Notes under the pieces: model-generated
What the model saw: the letters and a program-made list of their open reading frames with translations, nothing else
What the model was told of the DNA's origin: nothing
The model's database searches: none
Shown: piece after piece, positions 33,601 through 42,514 of the stretch
How the letters are laid out: every line of letters begins with the position of its first letter
How positions within the stretch are numbered: position 1 is the first letter of the stretch
Assembly: GCA_002104895.1 (NCBI GenBank)
Contig: MCFG01000180.1
Location: 25,001 to 70,000 of the forward strand
Origin: Anaeromyces robustus
Lineage: Eukaryota > Neocallimastigomycota > Neocallimastigomycetes > Neocallimastigales > Neocallimastigaceae
Length of the DNA stretch: 45,000 nt
Direction: 5' to 3'
Made by a program: the position numbers and the translations under genes

Positions 33601-33825
33601 ATTTGAAGAATTATCCAATACTAATACTACATTAGCATTAGAAATTACATTGGAAGCAATCTTTTTTTCACATACCCCACTATTTACGCAACAATAATCT
33701 TCCGGACAAACAATACCATTATTATTTTCTCCACATTTTTCTTTTTCATAATTGGCAATACCAATGGGTATAAATATACTTGTTATTATAAAAAAAAATA
33801 AATAAAAATATCGATGTGAAATCAT
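21697..33825 (-). CDS. Giant secreted vWA / Thr-rich / chitin-binding protein
   Basis: A single intact 4042-codon frame. Residues 1-24 are a signal peptide (FYLFFFIITSIFIPIGIA). Residues 31-52 are the first half of a hevein-type ChtBD1 and 312-324 its second half, flanking a vWA domain (about 60-300, degenerate metal site DNSSN). About 340-695 are acidic EKEVKTDVVDDD repeats. About 785-1130 are a second vWA with intact DESIS and a LLTDED segment, bracketed by Cys pairs. About 1146-3400 are Thr/Glu 9-mer repeats (TEQETTSTT), a likely O-glycosylated stalk. About 3550-3750 are acidic/Lys repeats, and 3755-4041 five ChtBD1 domains, each with eight Cys including the GYCCSKYGWCGKS core. There is no C-terminal membrane or GPI signal, so attachment to chitin is the likely anchor. 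A cell-wall adhesin is the best inference; its ligand is unknown. Confidence 0.92.
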   Translation of the reverse strand: MISHRYFYLFFFIITSIFIPIGIANYEKEKCGENNNGIVCPEDYCCVNSGVCEKKIASNVISNANVVLVLDNSSNMQGSPISKLNKVIANMVKQLPDNAEIAYTEFSNSASDIKLFSNTYIPDIEVSSNSETNFAAGLQKAQDYLLNSNNYNEKENIIILVSKGLPEKYIDNVNEKEVYDEISNVINTATLIKNQGTLIYTINVSDFVTKNEKIISPGDNISTIHDDESNIIMSLISSNYKDVSATTTAIRKFFFFVSGYKIRINNATKELFDYYSKNFSYNDEEDLTNLFSEIINKILLFEDKDINNEKCYIANGCNPDYGFCFDVEEEEGKNMEKRDEDEHNKEFETDLLDDINKEDKTESIDNDDKEDEKDVEEVKIKLTDNKENEKDEEEVKIDAVDDDEKEKEVKTDVDNDNEKEKDADDADEKEKEVKTDVVDDNEKEKDAADDDEKEKEVKTDAVDNDEKEKEVKTDAVDNDEKEKEVKTDAVDNDEKEKEVKTDAVDDDEKGKEVKTDVIDDDEKEEVKTDIVDNDEKEKEVKTDAVDDDEKGKEVKIDVIDDDEKEEVKTDIVDDNEKEVKTDVVDDNEKEVKTDAVDNDEKEVKTDVVDDDEKEEVKIDIVDDDEKEVKTDVVDDDEKEVKTDVVDDDEKEEVKTDVVDDNEKEVKTDVVDDNEKEVKTATIDDEDEDEIETGIIDDEDENEYITSAPTDELDELNETDINKEIETETTIPTDDVESLFNKFRFRMKSSSLRVTPISDQDCGGMEPIDYEEQIICKNKTTVDKEINADIVFIIDESISMCQYSTPLMEGLSNFVNGLDNVGADTRFSVVGFGGTPRLYTGFTDSVDEVENAFDQITCDKGGQEAGLEAIRMFIEKSNSFDNRVPSGGSTSMDFRDDSSKIIILLTDEDSDLPVLSENRNTKQTANVNSYVNIRTLEGKTLTNEQIDSLMGFPYSYNRMISYNSKTYHEPTFYNAKLTEVNGIRTFYRTAPNLVLSTPYQLEVDETAALVNNNDIQMFMLVNNNPHDNDGGDKSAQSQFDEHNAYRVRQGITEEDDSSTITAQYGNPLLDSLESSDYDKSSVLSELEARGQQNSLQGQILQNDGTARVFNIHDFSGSNGAAMVDNFYREIVNTIQECETIKIPICPEITTTTEEPTEEPTEETTEETTEDPTNEPTNLSTDELKDETTSSVISTQDPIVFTDSTSWETVTEQETSSTTTEEEITTTQKDFTSSYESSTTETTIETSITTEQETTNTTTEKETSTSTEQETSSTTTEKETSITTEQETSSTTTEQETTSTTTEQETTSTTTEQETSSTTTEQETTSTTTEQETTSTTTEQETTSTTTEQETTSTTTEQETTSTTTEQETTSTTTEQETTTTTTEQETTSTTTEQETTSTTTEQETTSTTTEQETTSTTTEQETSSTTTEQETTSTTTEQETSSTTTEEETTSTTTEEETTSTTTEQETTTTTTEQETTSTTTEEETTSTTTEQETTTTTTEQETTSTTTEQETTSTTTEEETTSTTTEQETTSTTTEEETTSTTTEQETTSTTTEQETTSTTTEEETTSTTTEQETTSTTTEQETTSTTTEEETTITTTEQETSSTTTEEETTSTTTDQETTSTTTEEETTSTTTTEQETTSTTTEQETSSTTTEQETSSTTTEQETSSTTTEQETTSTTTEEETTSTTTEQETTSTTTEEETTSTTTEEETTSTTEQETTSTTTEQETTSTTTEEETTSTSTEEETTSTTIEQETTSTTTEQETTSTTTEEETTSTTTEQETSSTTTEQETTSTITEEETTSTTTEEETTTTTTEQETTSTTTEQETTSTTTEQETSSTTTEQETTSTTTEEETTSTTTEQETTSTTTQRDFTSSFELSTTEIITETSTTTEQETTSTTTEQETSSTTTEQETTSTTTEQETTSTTTEQETTSTTTEEETSSTTTEQETTSTTTEEETTSTTTEEETSSTTTEQETTSTTTEEETTSTTTEQETTSTTTEQETTSTTTEQETTSTTTEEETTSTTTEEETTSTTTEEETTSTTTEEETTSTTTEQETTSTTTEQETTSTTTEQETSSTTTEEETTSTTTEEETTSTTTEKETTSTTTEEETTSTTTEEETTSTTTEQETTSTTTEQETTSTTTEEEITSTTTEEETTSTTTEQETTSTTTEQETTSTTTEQETTSTTTEEETTSTTTEQETTNTTTEQETTSTTTEQETTSTTTEQETTSTTTQRDFTSSFESSTTETITETSTTTEQETTSTTTEQETTSTTTEEEITSTTTEEETTSTTTEEETTSTTTEQETTSTTTEQETTSTTTEQETTSTTTEQETTSTTTEQEITSTTTEQETTSTTTEQETTSTTTEQETTSTTTEQETTSTTTEEETTSTTTEQETTNTTTEQETTSTTTEQETTSTTTQRDFTSSFESSTTETITETSTTTEQETTSTTTEQETTSTTTEQETTSTTTEEETTTEEKTTSTTTEEETTSTTTEQETTSTTTEQETTSTTTEQETTSTTTKQETTSTTTEQETSSTTTEEETSSTTTEQETTSTTTEQETTSTTTEEETTSTTKQETTSTTTEQETTSTTTEQETTSTTTEEETTTEEKTTSTTTEEETTSTTTEQETTSTTTEQETTSTTTEQETTSTTTKQETTSTTTEQETSSTTTEEETSSTTTEQETTSTTTEQETTSTTTEEETTSTTTEQETTSTTTEQETTSTTTEQETTSTSTEQETTSTITEEETTSTTTEEETTSTTTEQETTSTTTEQETTSTTTEQETTSTTEQETTSTTEQETSSTTTEQETSSTTTTEQETSTTTTEQETTSTTTEQETTSTTTEQETTSTTTEQETTSTTTEQETSSTTTEEETTSTTTEQETSSTTTEEETTSTTTKEETTSTTEQETTSTTTEQETTSTTTEQETTSTTTEQVKTSTINEQETTSTATEQETTSTTTEQETTSTTTQRDFTSSFESSTTEVITETSTTTEQETSSTTTEEETTSTTTEQEATSTTTEQEISSTTTEHETSSITTEKETSSTTTEQETSSTTTEQETSSITTEKETNSTTTEQETTTITIEQETTTTTEEEKTSTTTEQGTSSITTEQETSSTTTEQETISTTTEKETSSTTTEQETTNTTTEQETSSTTEQETTITTTKQEVSSTTTEQETSSTTAEQETTSITTEQETSSTTLQRDFTSSFESSLTETITETSTTTEQETSGTTIEQETSSTTTELETTTSEQETSSTTTDQATSSARIEQETSSTITEQETSSTVTEQETSSTITEQETSSTTTEQETSSGTIEQETTTTSVQETGSTTTTEQGGTTTEQETSITTTEKETTTTIEQEVNSTTTEEETTTVNEQETSTVNEQETVTTTTEQEIIGTTTEKETVTTETITNTSTELASSIITETTATESETTSLQIESRTTSIESETTAPTESETSSIQIEVRTTTPTEYETTSILIESETNTPVESETKSLIETEINSSTESITTLQKEFTSSTDIYITETFTETITNIVIEPTLLPTESENESSDEEDETTKTKTKSTSKTYKITTISTKISEITPTTSKSMTSTTGKSTPTSKDDKEKEKEINETPDETDNESTEEEGEEGDDESKKSKTKTITNSKVSKTTKKSSPTSKADDEESIINGKDDEEEKEINETPDETDNESSDEEEEGEGESKKTKTKTITKSKTTKVSKTTKKSSPTSKIDDEESIINGKDDEEEKEINETPDETDNESSDEDDIPKKISKDGRCGKEFGSCKKGYCCSKFGWCGKTDKYCDKYLGCQSEFGICKSSKEIYKNYGRCGVGIGSCNNGECCSKYGWCGKSDKYCEIELGCQSEFGACNPIKKNTQHPDGRCGKDIGTCKEGYCCSKYGWCGKSDKHCKVEEGCLSEFGACGQKAIKFTTTKTKTKVTTISVKPTTTIDSKTPTPTRHSFKCGKGYGNCPTGYCCSKYGWCGKSSSYCNKERGCQSEFGICKDNKTNSNKKSIKKTSTKFKHSWKCGKGYGSCKDGYCCSKYGWCGKSSAYCSKGCQSEFGKCW
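21703..22570 (-). other. Five hevein-type chitin-binding domains (coding)
   Basis: Within the giant gene, five ~38-43 residue domains each show C-x(6-8)-C-x4-CC-x5-C-x6-C-x(3-7)-C-x5-C spacing. The aromatic/Ser residues of the ChtBD1 sugar-binding core are present (S in CCSK, then F/YGWCG). Approximate C1-C8 limits are 22562-22445, 22420-22298, 22245-22128, 22003-21890 and 21819-21706. Domains 1-3 are adjacent; a Lys/Thr-rich linker separates 3 from 4 and a shorter one 4 from 5. The last residue after the final Cys is Trp, then stop. Confidence 0.92.
22600..23090 (-). repeat. about 204-bp coding tandem repeat, 2-3 copies
   Basis: Direct repeats anchored by agattcattatcagtttca at about 22609, 22816 and 23017 encode an acidic-then-basic unit: INETPDETDNES, an E/D run, KKTKTKTITKSK and KSSPTSK. 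The third copy lacks the DDEESIINGKDDEEEK part. The unit alternates strongly negative and Lys/Thr-rich blocks next to the chitin-binding domains. Confidence 0.85.
23640..30400 (-). repeat. 27-bp coding minisatellite (Thr/Glu stalk)
   Basis: About 6.7 kb of tandem 27-bp units, on the plus strand agtagtggtactagtagt followed by ttcttgttc. They encode TEQETTSTT with Q/E, T/S and T/N variants. Occasional 24-bp and 30-bp units vary in multiples of three, so the frame is kept throughout. The central part (about 24900-30000) is highly homogenised; both ends are more diverged. Six clear punctuation blocks (QRDFTSSFESSTTETITETS and close variants) interrupt it. Confidence 0.95.
31750..32640 (-). repeat. 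30-36-bp coding minisatellite (acidic repeats)
   Basis: Tandem units encoding EKEVKTDVVDDD, EKEEVKTDIVDDD and EKEKEVKTDAVDND, with small in-frame length changes. The third-codon-position differences cluster in blocks, which points to segmental duplication: the run around 32110-32215 resembles 32225-32335. It lies between the two vWA domains and makes a highly acidic, probably extended linker. Confidence 0.9.
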
Positions 33826-34588
33826 TTTTCAACTAAATATACAAAAATTACTTTATAAAAGCATAGGTATTATTCTATTTTGTTATTGTTTTTGTTTTTT
33901 TTTTTGTTTGTTTGTTTTATATAAAAAAAATTATTTACTATCTATTTATAAAAAATTAAATTCAAAAATATAAAGTTTTATATATATTTATTCAAGTCTA
34001 AAAGTATCTTAAGTTGTTAACTTATATCAAAGTAATATTAATATATATATAATCTATTTAAATAGTATTTATACAAAAAATTATGATATTATTATAATAA
34101 TAATAGATATATCACAATTATTATTTTATTTTTTTTATTTATTATTTATATATTATAAATTTTTTGAAAAGTATTTTAAAAACTATATAAAAAAACTATA
34201 ATACATATATTTTATTCTTAACACTTTGTTATTGTTAAATAATTATATTATAATAAAATATAATAAATAAAAATTTCAAATTCTATTTATAAATATGAAT
34301 TAAAAAAAATATTATAAATAGAAAAATTGTAAAAAAAAAAAAGTATGTATAAAAGACAATTATCTTTTCTTTTATAATATTTTTTATTACGACCTCTATA
34401 CATTCTGTCATTTTTTTAAAATTTTTTTTCTTTTTTTTTTAATTTATTAATCAATTAATTAATTAATTAGTTAATTTAAGTTGAATCTTTTAATATAATA
34501 TAATATATTAAAATATATGGTATATCTTTTATTACAATTAATTAAGATTATATCATCATACAAAAGTTTGCAATAAATATTACAAGAT

Positions 34589-34629
<41 letters not shown>

Positions 34630-36869
34630 TATTATTAATGGAAGATACATTTAATGTTGAATAAAGTATTACTATTATTTATATATTACATTATATACTA
34701 ATATATAGTATATGAATATATTAAATCATGTATTATAATATATGTAATATTAAATTTTAAATTATAAAAGTCAATTACAATATTATATTAATTAAATTAT
34801 AATATTATTAAATCCATTATATTTATTATTATAAATTTATATTGATAATAATATATTAAATATATATTTTAATATATTAAGAAATAATATAAAAGTTTAA
34901 AAAATAAAAAAAAAAAAAAAAAGAATCATTTTTAAATATATATTAAAAATTTTTAATTTATCAAAACAGTTAAGTATTTTTTAATACAATGAATTGTAAT
35001 ATCCCTAAAGCTAAAAAATTAAAATTTAATGTTTTTATATAAATGTATTATTGATAAGTTAAAAAAAAAAAAAAATCTTTTATTAAATATTTAATTAAAT
35101 AATTAATTTATTACGTACTTAGGATACAGAAAGAAAGAAAGTAATTGTATTAAAAATTTTTAACATATTTATTATATATTATAATATATTAGTAATATAT
35201 TACTTGTAAATAAATTAAAATAAAAAATACCAAATCTTAATTGGAATAAACTATTAATAAAACAATAAATTGATTTACAATTATTAATTGATTGAAATTT
35301 TTTTTATTTATTTGGTAATTCTAATCTTTCCATATTTAGTAATAGTTACATTTAAACTTTTTTAAAATATGAATTAAAATTCTCTAAAAAAAAAAATAAA
35401 AAAAAAGATAAAATACATATACGTAATATTTATGTTAATAAATATATCATTCTAATGTTCTTTTATTGTATATCGTAAAAAAAAATTTTTTTTTCTTAAA
35501 TATATAATAATTCTTAAATCCAAGTTATCTTATTATTGAAATAATAAAAAATAATTATAATATAAAAAATTACTTTATAAAAACAGTAAATAAAATCAAA
35601 TATTTATTATTTATTTTATTATTTATTTTATTATTTTTTTTATTTTATTATAATTATTATTATTATTATATATTTTTTATTAATTATATTACTATTATTA
35701 GAAGTATTATTATAATGAAAAAATTTATTAAAAAAAAATAAATTTACTTCACTATATTAAATATTTTATATCATAAAATAAATGCAATGTACTATAATAT
35801 ATATTAATTATTATATTTATTATATATTAAAAATATTGCATTAAAAAAAATTTTTTTAATTAAGCTAATATATATATATGATTAAATTTTTAAGAAAAAG
35901 AAAAAATAAAAACTTTTTAATTTTTATTGCCACTTTTTTTTCTTTGGTACAATAAAATTGATTATATATAACAATATTATTGTATTATTATACATTAAAA
36001 TATATTAGAATATAGAATACTTTATTAAAATTAAAATTATAATGTAATAAATGTAAAATAAAAAAATATTATTAATATTAGTTGATTATAATAATTATAA
36101 TATTTTATTCATTTTCATTTTACATTTTTTTTTATAATTTATATAAGTTACATAAAATATAAAAACTTATATATGTAAAAAAAAAAAAAAAATAGAATAT
36201 AAAATACTTATATTAATTTATTGATTTATGGAATGATTAAGTCAGCAATTTTTTTTTATTAGTTAATTATAATTAATATAAAAATCTAAAATAACTAATT
36301 ACAAGCCTTCTATTAAAAATTCACATTAATTATATTTGTAAAAAACAATTAAGATTTTAGATAGTCCTACATAAAAACATGAATAATAATTATATATTCA
36401 ATAAATATATTTCATTTATTTCATTTATTAAAAGTATTTATTAATTAAGTTATATATATTAATTAAAATAACAATTGTAATTCATATTAATTTTAATTGT
36501 TCTTCTTAAAATGAAAAATATATTAGATATTATGTTTTATAATAAAAACCTTTTACTTATATTTTTATTTTTTACTTAGTATTATTAAAAAGATGGTACC
36601 TTTTTTATATTTTTTTAGTATTATTAAAAAAATATTTATATATTTTTTAATATTATTAAAAAAGTTTAATTTTTTTTTTTTTTTTTTTTTTTTACAAAAA
36701 TTTTGATATTTCATTTATGGAACTTCAATGGTTGATTTTATTTTTTGTTCTTAAGAATAATTTTAACTTTATTATTTTTATTATTAGTTTTTTTTTAATT
36801 AATTGTAGACAATTAAAATAAACTTTGTTTTAAAAGGATTAATTTAATAATGATGCCTTAATATAAATT
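33826..36869. other. AT-rich gene desert upstream of the giant gene
   Basis: No ORF of coding character. The promoter of the minus-strand giant gene must lie at the left edge but is not resolvable. Contents are a 37-base T-run at 34591-34627, a 24-base T-run at 36670-36693, and scattered ATTT/TTAA simple sequence. Confidence 0.75.
34591..34627. repeat. Poly-T tract, 37 bases
   Basis: An uninterrupted run of 37 T. Such length is prone to polymerase slippage and assembly error. It could also mark a retroposon tail on the minus strand, but no element body is visible beside it. Confidence 0.95.
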
Positions 36870-36877
36870 TTTTTTTT

Positions 36878-37152
36878 TCTGAGAGAAATCATGTAAAATG
36901 ACGAAAAAGTATATATTGAAATAATTTTAATCAACAAAAAGAAGAAAAAAAGAAAAATAAATAAAATAGAAAAATTCCACATAAAACAATTATAAGAGTA
37001 TCTTAAAAAATAAAATGGAGTTACTTTAAAACCTGCAAAATACTACAAATAAATTTAATAAATAATGGCAATAATATAAAAAAAAAAATTTTTTATCTGG
37101 CAAAAATTATGTAAAATGACAAAAAAGTATATATTAAATAATTAATTTTTGT

Positions 37153-37185
<33 letters not shown>

Positions 37186-37490
37186 AGGAATAAAAAATAG
37201 ATGAACTCCACATAAAACAAATTATAAGAGTATCTTAAAAAAAATGAAACGGAGTTACTTTAAAACATGCAAAATACTAAAAATTATGACTATAATATAA
37301 GATCTTCTTTTTTTTTTCATCTGTCAAAAATTATGTAAAATGACAAATAAGTATATATTGAAAAAATTAATTTTAATCAAAGAAGAAAAAAAAAAGAATA
37401 AAAACTCCACATAAAACAATTATAAGAGTATCTTAAAAAAATAAAACGGAGTTACTTTAAAACATACATAAATATTAAAAATACTTATAA
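36878..37490. repeat. Three-copy degenerate tandem repeat, about 220 bp
   Basis: Three copies share atgtaaaatgac (36891, 37109, 37333) and ccacataaaacaattataag with agtatcttaaaaaa. They also share ggagttactttaaaac (about 37017, 37251, 37448). Spacing differs because of A-run length, including a 30-base A-run at 37154-37183. No ORF is present. It is an unclassified non-coding unit. Confidence 0.85.
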
Positions 37491-37555
37491 TATAATAATA
37501 AGTAAATTAATAAATATTTATAACAATAATGGTTTAAAATATGTATATGTATCAT

Positions 37556-37592
37556 ATATATAATTAGTATATTCATTATACTAATTATATAT
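37556..37592. other. 16-bp perfect AT-rich hairpin
   Basis: atatataattagtata (37556-37571) pairs exactly with tatactaattatatat (37577-37592) around ttcat. It lies just past the three-copy 220-bp repeat. It is composed almost only of A/T, so chance cannot be excluded. Confidence 0.6.
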
Positions 37593-39312
37593 TTTTTTAT
37601 AATATATATATATATATTTTATTATTATTTTTAATATATATTTTAATAATTAAGATAGTATAAAGTATAATACATTAGAATTAGAGAAATATAATATTTT
37701 ATATTTTTTCTTGGATTAATAGTAATATTAATTTTTACCTTATTTTTACAAATAAACATATTAATGAATTTTGTAAATAGTAATATACTATTTAAATAAT
37801 TATATCATAAAAATCTAATGTTTTAAACTTTTTGTCAAAAATTATTTTAAGTTTTTATTCTCTTTCTGTAAATATTACAGTGTAATAATAATAACTCTTT
37901 TTGTAACAATTAATAATTTGATTTACTTTTTTTTTATCATTTAAAAATATTGTTCATTTTTCATATTTTGATTTTTCTTTTTTCTTTTTTTTTTCATAAA
38001 TATGTTTGATTACAATAATAAAATTTTAATAGTTATAATATATATATATATATTGAAAACGGAAGTACTATAAAAAAAATGATTTATTTGAATATAATAA
38101 AAAACGATAATACATGAAAATTTTTAAGTTTTTTTTTTTTATGTTTTATCTTTTATAGTAAAATAACCTTAAAATTATTTATAATATTTTTTCCATGTTA
38201 TTAATTGTCTTATTTAAATAATGTTAAAAAATATTATTTATAAAATAACTATATATTATTATATTTATAGTTAATAAATAAAAACTTAATACGATCAAAT
38301 ATTTATATAAAATAATAATATGAGTTTTCTTTTTTATAATAAAATTTTATAAAAAATAATCTAAATAAAATAAATAAATATGTAGAATAATATTTAATTA
38401 ATTGTAATTCTTCATAATTAAATATTTTATTATATAGTATATTTATATAAAATTATTAATGAAATATTATCTAAATATAAAAAAAAAAAAAAAAGATTAA
38501 CTTTGCTTTATTACACACGATAAAGTTATACGATATTTATATGATTTAAATAAAAATAATATTATATGATTTAAATAAAAAATCATTTACAGAAAATTTA
38601 ATACTCAACAATGACAGTGACAGATAAATTATTTAATTTGATTATTTTATGTTTGTATTTAAAAATGAAAATATTAATAAATAATAAAGTTATCATTATC
38701 TAGTTTTTAAAGAAAAAGCAAAAAGCAATTAAGTTTTCTAAACTTCTTAGCATTAATAATTATTTTTTCAATCTGTTATTTAAGTTCAAATAAATTGTTT
38801 TATTAAAAAAATATAAATATTATAAATATTAGTTTTTATTAAGTAAAAAAAAAATTTTCTAAATAAAACTTTTTATTAAACTAAATTTATATTTCTTTAT
38901 AATTTGATTATTTTGAATATGGTGTTGATTTTTATAATAAAATATATTTTATGAATTAATTAATTATTATTAATTAATTCATTATTTTTTTGAAAAGTTT
39001 TACATTAAATAATACAATATATAGAGATTTATCTAAACAAAAAATTATAGAAAGGTTTGAAGATATTAAATATCTAGATTAATGAATTAAGTAGTACTTT
39101 AATTAAAAAAATAAAACAAAATTTTTAATTTAATATGATTTTAATAATCAATTGTATTATTAAAACAAGGTTAAACTCTTCTGTTGATATAAAAGAATAA
39201 ATTATTATTTGATTTGATATTATTTAATATTTTTTAAAACAGAACTACATGTATTTCCTAAAAATAGATTTTGTTAAATCATAATTTAATTGCTTATATG
39301 ATACGATGGATG

Positions 39313-39392
39313 ATTATTTTCACACTAAACTATTTTTACATTAAATTATTTTCACATTAAAATATTTTCACATCAAAAGTATTTTTGTATGA
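39313..39392. repeat. about 17-bp minisatellite
   Basis: Four to five degenerate copies of attattttcacattaaa follow one another (cacactaaac, tacattaaat, cacattaaaa, cacatcaaaa variants). Non-coding. Confidence 0.75.
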
Positions 39393-40117
39393 TTAATTAA
39401 TTTTATTTTATTTTATTTTATTTTATTTTATTTTATTTTATTTTATTTTATTATTTTTTTTAAGAAAAATGATAACAATATCGAATGTTTTATAACATTA
39501 TTTTTAAATAATTTTATATATAACAACCTAACCATAGATAAATTACTTAACCTAATCCATATATTTTAATTATTGTATTCTATAATTCTATAATTGATTA
39601 ATTAATTATATAATAAAATTTAAATATAAAATAATAATTTTATTTGGATATTTTTAATAAATATTCTCCAATTAGATCTAAAAGTGATTAAGAATTTTTT
39701 TTTTTTTTTTTTTGAAATAATTTTATATATTATTTTTTGACACAAAAATTATATATTTTTATAATTTGATATTTTACTTAATTTAGAATAATTTTATCTG
39801 ATAATTTTAATAATCAAATTTTTTATTATTAATAAAAATTAAGTAATAGCTATGATTTTTTAAAACAATTTTACTAAATAACTATTAATAATAAAAGTTT
39901 TAAGTTTATATGATATTTTTAATTTTTTAAAGTATTTATATTTTTTTCTTTACTAGTTAAACTATTTAAAATTTTGAAACGAAAAGAATTTCTATTGATA
40001 ACTTTTTAATTTTTTTTTTTTTTTTTTGTTTTTCCACTTTTAAAAAATGAATTTAAATTAGGATTCTATTAAAATAGTTAAATTAATAGTACATATATAT
40101 ATATGTAGTAAAAAAAT

Positions 40118-40400
<283 letters not shown>

Positions 40401-40849
40401 TAAATATTTATCATCCTATTGTTAAAGTGCATAATTCTTAAAAACTTTATCAAGAAATGATTTTAATATTGATTTTTATTTAAAAGCAATTAAATTCAAA
40501 GAATATTCATGAAATTTAAAAATACATTAAAAACCATAATAATTCAATAAATTAAAATAATATAGATTTTTTGTATTAGAAATTTACAATCGTAATTGTT
40601 TTTAACTTTTAAATAAAAATAAAAGAAAATACAATTTATAATGGAATATTATATTCAATGTTTAAAAAATACTTACAGATTTAAAGGAATATGACACTCA
40701 CCTCTAAAATAATATTTTTAATAGTTTTAAATATTTTGATAAATAACTTTCATTTACAATATATTATTATATAAATAAAATTCTTAATATCATCTTCAAA
40801 TTTAAAAAAAATATAAACCTAAAAAATAAATAAAATTAAAATGTATTAG

Positions 40850-42055
40850 AAATAATAAGTATTTAATTATGACCTTTATCCATAGAAAGATTAATAGATT
40901 AATATGGAGAAGATATAAATAAAGAAAATAATAAAATAAAAGAAATTGGTGAATACTTTTTATTTTATGCTTGTAGAAGTAGACATAAATATATAGTAGA
41001 ATATTTAATTGAGCATATTGTGAATAAAGAAGATAATGAAAATATAGCACCTCTATTTTTATGCCTATAGAAGAGGAATAAAAATGTAAAAAAAAAACAA
41101 ACAAACAAAAAAAAAAAACATATTTAATTGAAAATAGATCAAGTATAAATAAAGAAGAACATTCATTTTTCATACATAAAGCGTATAGAATATTATTACA
41201 TTATACATAGTAATAATGAAAGTGAAAATATAATAAAAATATTTAGTCGAACATAGAAACAAAAGTAGTAGGGATAATATGGATGATAATTATCATGAAA
41301 CATTTTTACTTCATCTTTTTGAAAAAAAAAAAAAAAAAAAAAAGAGATGAAAAAGATAGTAAAATATTTAATTGAATATGGTGATGATGTAGATATAAAT
41401 AAATAAAAGAAATATCTATGGTGAAGCACCATTTTTTTCACTGTATATGAAATTGGACCTAAACATATAGTAAATAATATTTAAGTTGAATATGAATGAA
41501 ATAGATAACAAAATGTGGTAGAAGTCCATGTAAATAAAGAAAATGATTTTAATGGAATGTATATGAAAAAAGATTGGAAATGAGTATATAATAAAATATT
41601 TAAGGGTATGAAAAGAATAATTAACGTAGAAAACACTTTTGTTTTAAACTATATTGAAAATGAAAATGATCATATAATAAAATATTTGATTGAAATGTAT
41701 AAACCAAAAAGAAAAAAATATTACTATTTTGATATATCATAATTTTGTTTCTGTATTAATGAAAAAGAAATTAAATAGAAAAATATTTAATTTGAGCATG
41801 AAACAAATTTTTTTATTAATAGAAAAGAAATTACATAGTAAAATATTTAATTTGAGCATTAAAACAGACTTTTTTTTTGTTCTTGTAATAATGAAAAAAA
41901 AGAAATTACAATAAAAAAAAAATATCTAATTTGAGCATGGAACATGGAACAGATTTAAATGAAAAATTATGATTATTATGAAACTACTTTGAAACTACTT
42001 TTATTTTTGTGCCTATGAAAAAGAAAATTTAGTAAAATATATATATTTTTTTCAA
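40850..42055 (+). pseudogene. Decayed ankyrin-repeat gene
   Basis: The plus strand reads as ankyrin repeats across many stops and shifts. At about 40904-41068 an open stretch reads YGEDINKENNKIKEIGEYF, LFYACRSRHKYIVEYLIEH and NIAPLFLCL before TAG. Later fragments include YLIENRSSINKEEHS (about 41120), KKIVKYLIEYGDDVDINK (about 41350), HIIKYLIEM (about 41670), repeated NIFEHE/NLSMK-type segments (41780-41930) and HGTDLNEK followed by a shifted FVPMKKKI (about 41945-42040). A-runs have expanded within it. It is clearly non-functional. Minus-strand open frames at 40802-41173 and 41196-41441 are its antisense shadows. Confidence 0.8.
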
Positions 42056-42514
42056 CTTTTTTTTATAATTAAATTTGATGAATTGTACAAATATTGTAAA
42101 AAAAAAATATCCAGATTTATTTATAGAGAATAATAATAATAATAATAATAAAATTATATAAGAATAAATGAATTTTTGGATTCATAATTACATGTTTATT
42201 TAATTTAAAAACTGTTTTATATTATAACCCTATACTTTTGTTTATTTATTTGGATTTAGATATATATATTTAGGAGGTCTTTATAGTTATTTTTTACAAT
42301 TTTTTTTTTTACTCTATTTTTATTTTTACTTTATAATTCTTTACAATTTTTTTTACTCTATTTTTATTTTTACTCTATTTTTATTTTTCTGCAATTTTTT
42401 TTTTTACTCTATTTTTATTTTTCTGTAATTTTTTTTTTACTTTATTTTATTTTATTTATTTATTTTTTATTTTTTATTTTTTTAATTTTTAATTTTTATT
42501 TTTTTAATACTTCT
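42056..42514. other. Intergenic region with T-rich minisatellite
   Basis: No gene. At 42291-42445 a unit of tttttactctatttttattt with tctgcaatttt repeats about five times with variable T-run lengths. The region separates two convergent ankyrin loci. Confidence 0.75.

Noticed and set aside
33845-33860. tttataaag on the minus strand as a TATA box for the giant gene
   Set aside because: Only about 25-33 bases before the start codon, leaving almost no leader, and such words are common in this composition (the same one recurs near 35571).
34960-35045. Short ORF MNCNIPKAKKLKFNVFI
   Set aside because: 17 codons only, ordinary for AT-rich DNA.
40802-41914. Three ORFs (two minus, one plus) of 74-123 codons
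   Set aside because: Antisense or off-frame readings of the decayed ankyrin gene.
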